Source of the DNA: Helichrysum umbraculigerum
Lineage: Eukaryota > Streptophyta > Magnoliopsida > Asterales > Asteraceae
Length of the DNA: 64,000 nt
Reading direction: 5' to 3'
Assembly: GCA_949592205.1 (NCBI GenBank)
Contig: CATIUR010000003.1
Location: 141,523,259-141,587,258 of the forward strand
Shown: positions 57,800 to 64,000 of the stretch, in pieces
Position numbering within the stretch: the stretch's first letter is position 1
How the letters are laid out: each line of letters begins with the position of its first letter
Made by a program: the position numbers and the translations under genes
Notes under the pieces: model-generated
Database searches by the model: none
What the model saw: only the letters and a program-made list of their open reading frames with translations
What the model was told of the DNA's origin: nothing

Positions 57800-59317
57800 A
57801 TGCTCTTCCTAGGAAGATGCAATCAACTTCTTCAAGTTCCTCAACGGCTTACATTATTAGTCAACATTAGTTTCCGATTTTATTCATCGGATTTGGAGTG
57901 TGAAATCAGGAGAGTTACCAAAATCATCAATGACCATCCCTTTCCTGACCAACCCATACGTCCTACACTTTCCCAAATAATACCTACAACAGCCATTTCA
58001 GCCTCATTTGTAGAGAACGTTCTTGGCCGTCTTTTTGCAACCCACTCTAATGGTCTGAAAGCTTTTGAATTCTTCAAATTCTCCCTCCAGATTCCTGAAT
58101 TCTATCACACATCTGATGCATTTGAAAAGACGCTTCATATACTAACTCGAATGCGTTATTTTGATAAGGCTTGGGAGTTGATAGAAGAAACTCAGAAAAC
58201 ACACCCTTCATTGATTAGCCTCAAATCAATGAGCATCATGTTATCAAGAATTGCAAAGTTTCAATCTTTTGATGATACCCTTGAAGCTTTTGAGAAGCTG
58301 GAGAATAAACTATCTAATAACAAGCAATTTGGTACTGATGAATTTAATCTTCTGCTTCAAGCATTCTGCACTCAAAGGCAAATGAAGGAAGCTAAATCAG
58401 TATTCAACAAGTTTTATTCTCGATTCTCGCCCACCACCAAAACAATGAATATTTTGCTTCTGGGATTCAAAGAATCTGGCGATGTTACTTCTGTGGAACT
58501 TTTCTACCATGAGATGATTCGAAGAGGTTTTAAGCCCGATATTGTGACTTACAATATCAGAATTGATTCTTACTGCAAAAGAGGTCGTTTACTAGATGGG
58601 TTAAGGCTTCTTGAAGAAATGGAACAGTTGAACTGCCTACCAACATTACGAACTATAACTACTTTGATTCATGGGGCAGGGATCGCTCAAAACACAACCA
58701 AGGCACAAGAGCTTTTTAACGACATACCTAAGAGAAATTTAGTGCCAGATTCTGGTGTCTACAATGCCTTAATGAACGCTTTCATCAGGTCAGGAAATGT
58801 GAATTCTGCAACTAGATTAATGGACGAAATGGAAGAAAATAATCTTTGTCATGATAACGTTACATTTCATACAATGTTCTCGGGGTTGATGAAATCAAGT
58901 GGAATCGACTGTGTTCTAGAGCTTTTTCACAAGATGATCCATAGAAATTTTGTGCCAAAAACGCCAACAGTAGTAATGTTGATGAAACTTTTCTGTAAAA
59001 ACCGTAAGGTTGATGAGGCCTTCATGTTTTGGAGTTACCTAATTGAGAGAGGGTATTGTCCGCACAGTCATGCCATGGATTTTTTATTGAGTAGCTTGTG
59101 CAATCATGGGAGGGTAGAAGATGCTTTCCAGTGCTCTGTACAGATTCTTGAAAAAGGGAGGCATTTAAGTAACAATAGTGTTCGTGTTCTAGAGAGGTGT
59201 TTGAAGGAAATGGGTGATGATGATAAGCTAATGAAGGTCGACCAGTTAATCAAGAAGCTACAAACTGGCCTAGCTGCTTCAAAAGGGCATGCCATTGACA
59301 TTTCTGGCCTCAATTAG
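57800..59317 (+). CDS. Pentatricopeptide repeat (P-class) protein, probably mitochondrial
   Basis: 505 aa from the ATG at 57800 to the TAG at 59317, no introns in the coding part. The frame is open further upstream but without a better start, and a splice acceptor sits just before the ATG. The N terminus is basic and Ser/Arg-rich with few acids, as in mitochondrial presequences. From about residue 90 it is built of ~35-aa PPR units: FHTMFSGLMKSSG, YNALMNAFIRSGNVNSATRLMDEM, TYNIRIDSYCKRGRLLDGLRLLEEM and others, roughly ten in all. There is no E or DYW tail, so it is P-class: RNA binding and processing of organelle transcripts. In style and length it resembles Arabidopsis At3g61360 (from memory). 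The RNA target cannot be read here. Confidence 0.88.
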   Translation: MLFLGRCNQLLQVPQRLTLLVNISFRFYSSDLECEIRRVTKIINDHPFPDQPIRPTLSQIIPTTAISASFVENVLGRLFATHSNGLKAFEFFKFSLQIPEFYHTSDAFEKTLHILTRMRYFDKAWELIEETQKTHPSLISLKSMSIMLSRIAKFQSFDDTLEAFEKLENKLSNNKQFGTDEFNLLLQAFCTQRQMKEAKSVFNKFYSRFSPTTKTMNILLLGFKESGDVTSVELFYHEMIRRGFKPDIVTYNIRIDSYCKRGRLLDGLRLLEEMEQLNCLPTLRTITTLIHGAGIAQNTTKAQELFNDIPKRNLVPDSGVYNALMNAFIRSGNVNSATRLMDEMEENNLCHDNVTFHTMFSGLMKSSGIDCVLELFHKMIHRNFVPKTPTVVMLMKLFCKNRKVDEAFMFWSYLIERGYCPHSHAMDFLLSSLCNHGRVEDAFQCSVQILEKGRHLSNNSVRVLERCLKEMGDDDKLMKVDQLIKKLQTGLAASKGHAIDISGLN

Positions 59318-60279
59318 GACTGTGCAGCATCAGAGTAAATTTCAGTGGATGATGGTGTGTCCATAAGATTTTCAGATTCTTAAAGCGGTTGTGTTGTCTG
59401 AAATACTTGCCATGAATGCTCATTTTAAGACTTCCGTGTTTGGTAATGTAATTTTTCTGTGGAGGTATACTTGTTGTCCGTTACATTGAGTCCTCATGTT
59501 CTTTAAATCATGCTTTCAAAGGCATAGATGTCAATTTATCTTCCGTTATATGTTGCATAGTTTCTGATCTCTTAGCTCCTGGCTTTTGGTTTTCTGACCA
59601 GGATCTGCTAGCAAAAGAGCGACAGCAGATAGCTACATATGACACTGGTGTAATAAGAGGAACCCCCAACACCAAACAGCATCGATTCTTTGAAGGTGTT
59701 AATCTCCACAACCTGAAACCATGAGGCTTGTTGTGATTGAAGGTCTCCAGATATAAGGTTCTGACAATAATCTTGTATCTGTTATATTTTGAGAGTGACT
59801 AGCATTTTCAACAATTGTATTTGACCTATCTATTCAAAAACATAAAGATCATTGTAGTTGCTAACATAATCCGAAAATCGAACAAAGTTAAGAATATAAT
59901 AGTTCTCATGTGCATTTGAACTTCAGCGCTCTTTGGGTAACAGATTACTTGCCACATTCGTCAGACTTGTATTGGAACTCTATGCAGTTTCTTTTTTATG
60001 TGTTAAAATTCCTTTGTAATAAAGAGCAAGTGTGTTTTATAAGACTTGACATTTATTGAAAGTTGCATGCAAATTGTGTATGAACCATTTTCTAGTTTTA
60101 TGGGCACCACACATTATGTATGTATACCTTGCTAGTGGTGACTTATTGAGGTTTTGTGGTCCTTTTGCGCATTCGATAGATGGAAAATGTATGATGATAA
60201 AATCTTATGGAAAAGTAAAGGAATATGCTTGTTTCAATCTTGAAGAATTTCTTGAAGCTTAGTGCGCGATACTCGGTTT
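59318..60279. other. PPR 3' flank; orphan exon-like segment
   Basis: Contains the PPR 3' UTR. At 59598-59723 CTGACCAG precedes a short coding-like stretch (LLAKERQQIATYDTGVIRG..., 37-40 codons, ending TGA) with codon use unlike its surroundings. It could be a 3' exon scrap of a lost gene. The open frame 60056-60262 lacks support. Confidence 0.35.
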
Positions 60280-62391
60280 TCAACAAGTGGTATATTTCTC
60301 TTGTAAATATCTGATCTTTTGACAAATAGAGCGCGGATTTTGTGTTCAACTTTACGCAAAATGAAACGTCAAATGTGATGATGCATCAATCACCTGATTG
60401 ATGAATAAATCACATGAATGGACACTTTTATATATTAAGACTAATAATAATATTATTATATACATTTTAAGAATTTAAAGATGATTTATAGCCTTGATTA
60501 CACATATTCTTTTAAGGGGAACAAAATTAGTGCCAAAAGAAGGTCGACAAGATTTCCAGTAGTGGCCCAAGATTGATAATGATAAAACCAAATTATATTC
60601 TCTCTAATCTTTTGTCTTTCTTTTAAATATCGAAAAATAATAAAAATGTCAAATCAAGATGATTTAACCAACAATGGAACTTTGGCATCACAATGTGACC
60701 CGTTTGTTATGAACTTGCACGAGTACACGATATCATATCGAACAAGAATAAAGGGCTTACTAGCTAGAACCTTAATTATTATAGTTTAAAATTTGTGTTA
60801 ATTAATATAAGTAGTGTATGCATGTATGTAAGCCATGTGGGAAATTATATTATGCATGATAACCTAATCATATTCTTGTGCTTTTTAGTTTGAGCAAAAT
60901 ATCTCTAACCATGTGTAAGTATTCTTTTGTCACCCAATAAGCTGTCTTTAAGATCTATCAACTGCCAAATATGCCTAAAATCGTATGGCTAACAAATTAA
61001 TTGGTACACATGTTAGTTTGGTCGGTAAAGACAATGAGAGAAAAATAGTGGAAACATCCATATGTGTTGATTGTTTACGGATTAGGCATGACTAAGTTTA
61101 TATATAGGCTTGTATAGCAAAACTTCTATTTTTAAATTACATACAATGTACGAAAAAATAAAAGGTATTATTAAAACCACATGAAAAAACTTAAGAGGTA
61201 ACATAGAAAACAAAATGACTTTAAAATTTGGGGAAATATTCCGTGGTATTAACGGAGAGACAATCAGTGTACATACAAAAAAAAAAAAAAAAAAATAGAA
61301 GAATCAAAAATGTAAAATATGTAATTTTATATCAATGTTAATTGGCCAACAACACAATTGTTTTGTACCGTTAACACCATAGTTGATTAGCCCTTAAAAT
61401 TTAGTTGGTCAGGAGCATATGAATTCGATTGATCAAGATTACATATGATAGTACCGTTAACAACACATATGATATGTATTTTATGTGGTAAACCGGTTAT
61501 ATTTGGACAGATAAAATTTGAATTTTTAACTAACTTTTTTATACACTTAAATATATATTCGTTTACCTTAATATTACGCGTCATATTTTATAAAAATAAT
61601 ACTCAAATTGATTTAGAAAGAACTTTGAACCATCGACATCTTTTAAAGAGCATCGTAACGGCATCTATTACGTCAACGTAAGAAATCATTCTTACAACCC
61701 CACCACCCAATTACATATACTTGTCCTTTTGTTATTAGCCATTATAAAGATGCATTATATTTTTTTAGTGTATATATCCTACTAAAGTGTCTTACAATAA
61801 ATTGATAAATAAATAATAATAACAAGTGGTTTTCATATCATTAATATATTATCTAAATATTTCCGATTCCTCACTTGAAGATAATGACGCATAACTCGGT
61901 TAGTAATTAGTTGGACATCTTTACCTCAAAAAAATACAAGGTCATGTTCCAAATCTTGGCACCCCCATAGACACAACCGCTTAGTGAGTCACGTAAGCTT
62001 CACGTTGCCGGATATCAATCTTTTGCCACAAATATTTCTCACTTGAACATTTGGAAAACTTTGAACCAAGAAAAAGAAGGGAAAATCAACTGTACTGTCA
62101 ACATCACTAAAGCTTTGTGCCGTTGACCAATAAGATATAACAAAAATATTAATATGTTACATTTTTAGTCCCTCAACCTTTTCAAATTTACATATCCAAC
62201 TCCTAAAATAAAACTAACTACACATTTTACAGATGTGCAGTTTTACTGCAAAATTTATTTCCCCAAAAAGTACATAGTATAATGTGTTTTTTGCATTTTG
62301 AATTCATTTGTATTATTACATAAAAAAATGAAACGAAAAATAATTTTTCGTCAACCATTTCAAAGTCAAGGCAAAATATGAAAATGCGGTA
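60280..62391. other. AT-rich intergenic sequence
   Basis: No gene recognised. A poly-A run lies at 61276-61295. A SINE-like scrap lies at 61859-61960. Confidence 0.6.
61859..61960 (+). mobile_element. SINE-like or tRNA-like fragment (weak)
   Basis: GGTTAGTAATTAGTTGG recalls a degenerate A box. AAGGTCATGTTCCAAATC about 35 bases later recalls a B box. No tail or target duplication found. Confidence 0.3.
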
Positions 62392-62836
62392 TCTATACTA
62401 TATATTAAAGGACACTAAAGCTGATGTCATGAAGATGATTTGTCACTTTCTAGAGTTGGTTTTGCTGCTGACGTGGCTTCTTCTTATTATTCTGCTGATG
62501 TCATGGTGATGTGATGAGAGTAATAATTAAAAAAAAATCAATTTGATTAATAAATATTTATTTTACATTCAAAAATTGTCTTTGAACTCAGATAATATCA
62601 AAAATTATCTTGGAACTCACATAATATCAAAGAGATATTTATTATTTTACATTAATAAATACTTATTGTTTGCTTATTTATGTCATGATAATTTATTATG
62701 ATATGTCGTAATTAAGTTTCAAAGAGATTCTTTTTCTATACATATTCTATATATACAATATATACTAATATGTAATTATGTATTGATTTAATTTGCTTAT
62801 AAACAAAACGCGTGTTTTCACGGGTCATAAAACTAG
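62392..62836 (+). mobile_element. Short non-autonomous Helitron
   Basis: Starts TCTATACTATATATTAAAGG right after an A and ends ACTAG right before a T, as Helitrons do (5' TC, 3' CTRR, insertion between A and T). A small hairpin, AAAAC-GCGT-GTTTT, lies about 18 bases before the 3' end. 445 bases with no coding capacity. Confidence 0.78.
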
Positions 62837-62903
62837 TGAAGTTTTTAAATGTTGGTCGTATGTGTAAGTGCTTATTGTCCGAACTTTAGGTCTCTTAATG
62901 TCC

Positions 62904-64000
62904 TATAACACCCATGTTTCTATTCAATAATATTATATCATTTTACTCGGAAGCGTATGAATTTAAAACATATTTATATACTGTACATTAAGATAATGTA
63001 CTTAAACAGTTATATTCTCAGAACACCAAATTTAAACTGTTTAAAACTATACACTACGGGGTATTATGTATTACAAAACAAGGTTTATAACAAAACCATA
63101 TCAGAGTTTACAAGCTGTCAAACTTTCCCTGCAAAACATCCACTTCCTGATCACCCACATATCAAACATAATATGCAGGAAGTTAAAATGAGGGATTAGC
63201 ACGAAGCTAAGTGAATGAATTTATCACACACAATTCAACTTAGCATAACAATTTGTTTACAGCAAATAATCGTAAACACATTTCTATTTCAATTTCAATG
63301 AGGATCGGTGGCTCTGGAGGAATCATAATACCCGGGGATTCTCCAAGAACACTTAACGTCAATCTGTATGGCCATTACAGAATAGACCGATAACTATTGG
63401 TTATTAAACTCATGCACAGGTCTCAAACACAACAGATGAATCAAAACCTGTGTAATTCACATAATAACCAAAAATCCAACTTTACGTTGACCTCAATAAG
63501 AGATACACATAGAATCACATATCACGTAGATTCATAATCAATAACTCAGACTAAACAGTCTTATAATCAATCTACGTTTACTTGTCGCAACCAAACGGTT
63601 ACAACTAAATCGAAAGGTGAGTTCTAAATCCACTCACCGATACCTTGGTCTTCACAAACTCAGAGTCCAAGTATCACTTATCTTTTGGAGGATCTGAGAA
63701 TCAATATCAAATATAAGTTAGTAACAGCGTTCTTATAATCATAACTTATATTCGAATATAACATATATTGATACACATTCCCAACATATAATAAAATGAT
63801 AGTTACACATTTGTTAAATGTATCAATATAAATGCTAATCAGAATCCTAAGTTTCAGAATTGGTAATAGTTTAAACTAAAAACAAACAGCCTTTGAAAAA
63901 CAGGGAATCCGTCCGGATTAATCTGAATCCGCCCGGATTCTTATAAATCCGCCGGATTTCGACGAAATCTGCCGGATTCCCAAACCATTTTCACATCCAG
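62904..64000 (-). repeat. Antisense LTR of another chromovirus-like element, running off the window
   Basis: The left edge TATAACACCC is the reverse complement of the GGGTGTTATA end of the chromovirus LTR. CGGAAGCGTAT and the segment complementary to CATTCACTTAGCTTCGTGCTAATCCCTCA also match, with clear divergence. Near the right edge a palindrome cluster (63905-63980) sits where the other LTR has its CCGGCGG cluster. The other end and internal region lie outside the window. Confidence 0.75.
63905..63980. repeat. AATCCG..CGGATT palindromes in the right-edge LTR
   Basis: GAATCCGTCCGGATT, GAATCCGCCCGGATTC, AAATCCGCCGGATTT and AAATCTGCCGGATTCC occur in 76 bases and may continue past the window. 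Confidence 0.75.

Noticed and set aside
60056..60262. 68-codon open frame downstream of the PPR gene
   Set aside because: No motif, AT-rich, no splice or neighbour support.

Overview
This 64-kb window is nuclear DNA of a flowering plant, most likely a eudicot. The evidence is spliced genes with GT..AG introns, intronic 5' leaders, plant-specific gene families (a CBL calcium sensor, an organellar PPR protein, cytosolic HSP90) and nested Ty3/gypsy retrotransposons. I cannot fix the species from sequence alone. There is no bacterial, CRISPR, rRNA or clear tRNA gene content.

Host genes, left to right: the 3' end of a cytosolic HSP90 gene (1-900, +); a complete eight-exon CBL2/CBL3-type gene (3069-1733, -); a four-exon gene for a 153-aa glycine-rich protein resembling the RF2 fertility-restorer family (22210-20930, -); a short gene with the plant CLCSPTTH..GSFRCRLHR motif (47829-48188, +); a PP2A phosphatase activator (PTPA) gene (51304-about 54244, +); a TMEM245-like multi-pass membrane protein gene (56994-54908, -); and a PPR gene (57800-59317, +) that diverges from the TMEM245-like gene across about 0.8 kb. 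Exon sums close in frame for CBL (226 aa), the RF2-like gene (153 aa) and the TMEM245-like gene (589 aa).

Transposons fill most of the rest. (1) A complete Athila-type element, 5463-19875: near-identical 1.88-kb LTRs, TSD AACAC, a tRNA-Asp-type primer site, decayed gag-pro-pol with the RT catalytic core deleted, and an extra spliced ATHILA ORF-1/env-like gene. (2) A 24-kb nest, 23461-47442: a chromovirus (1.9-kb LTRs, TSD TTTTG) carrying a 4.4-kb solo LTR in gag (25658-30089, TSD TCATG) and a complete 11-kb Tat-lineage element in pol (32944-43993). The Tat element has two RNase H domains and a four-exon gene on its antisense strand. The nest sits inside one copy of an older ~0.5-kb tandem duplication. 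(3) MITEs, a short Helitron (62392-62836), SINE-like scraps and a further antisense chromovirus LTR leaving the right edge.

The most unusual signals are non-coding. Four unrelated LTR families each carry a cluster of about eight short CCGG/CGG-centred palindromes within ~200 bp, each family with its own flanking letters. In the Athila element a second, nine-copy array of the same palindrome lies just upstream of the env-like gene. That element also has two copies of a module made of an 8-9 bp hairpin, a 2-nt gap and TCAAGTGTGGGGA, one of them at the true polypurine tract. The Tat element is saturated with GGATCC across LTRs, sense genes and antisense gene alike.
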